The translations under genes were made by a program, and so were the position numbers. The notes below the pieces were generated by a model that made no database searches, was not told where the DNA came from, and saw only the letters and a list, made by a program, of their open reading frames with translations. From the NCBI GenBank assembly GCA_002492295.1, contig DKYC01000006.1:1-6663 (forward strand): a DNA stretch of 6,663 nucleotides. The letters run 5' to 3'. The first letter of the stretch is position 1. Every line of letters begins with the position of its first letter. Shown here piece by piece: positions 6,551 to 6,663 of the stretch. The stretch is from Lachnospiraceae bacterium UBA7110. GTDB lineage: Bacteria > Bacillota > Clostridia > Lachnospirales > Lachnospiraceae.

Positions 6551-6663
6551 TTGAAAAAACTCCTTTTTAAGCCTGTGAGATATATCGTTCTGTGTTATTG
6601 GTCCCATGTTCAGTATAATCCCTGTTTCTTTTAATAATAAATATTTATTTATAATGATATTCC

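Noticed and set aside
6335..6634. + strand ORF of 99 residues near the right end
   Set aside because: Low-complexity Phe/Ser/Cys/Pro composition and antisense to the integrase relic; no start signal.

Overview
The window looks like chromosomal DNA from a low-GC Gram-positive anaerobe of the Clostridia, most likely Lachnospiraceae or a close relative. This is inferred from AT-rich spacers, strong AGGAGG-type ribosome binding sites, a TTG start, a clostridial-type short RecQ and an integrase tail of the kind common on Lachnospiraceae elements. No RNA gene, CRISPR array or complete mobile element is visible.

Left part (1-3110) is ordinary and intact. A two-gene membrane operon on the + strand holds a CmpB/PF06541-type 'putative ABC transporter permease' (64-678, TTG start) and an AI-2E family transporter (690-1799), 11 bases apart. 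It ends at a strong hairpin terminator (1807-1860). Facing it on the - strand is a full-length lactaldehyde reductase gene, fucO (1878-3026), with its own promoter (3066-3094). The promoter's -35 region is overlapped by a 9-bp direct repeat that could be a regulator site.

Right part (3131-6663) is a zone of gene decay. On the - strand lie three broken genes: the C-terminal half of a YcgL/RlaP-like nucleotidyltransferase in several frames (3131-about 3600), a recQ helicase gene lacking its ATP-binding N-terminus and frameshifted before the HRDC domain (4459-6028), and the C-terminal part of a tyrosine integrase in three frames (6098-about 6455, perhaps further). The one intact gene here is a GNAT acetyltransferase on the + strand (3692-4462). 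Its promoter sits at the ragged edge of the nucleotidyltransferase remnant and its stop codon interlocks with that of recQ.

The simplest reading (inference) is that an integrative element once inserted in or near the 5' part of recQ. Its integrase 3' end still abuts the truncated recQ at about 6029-6097, and both have since decayed. I see no convincing undescribed system. The most useful observations are the integrase/recQ junction with its paired GGGGTA repeats, the unannotated nucleotidyltransferase remnant, and the operator-like repeats before fucO.
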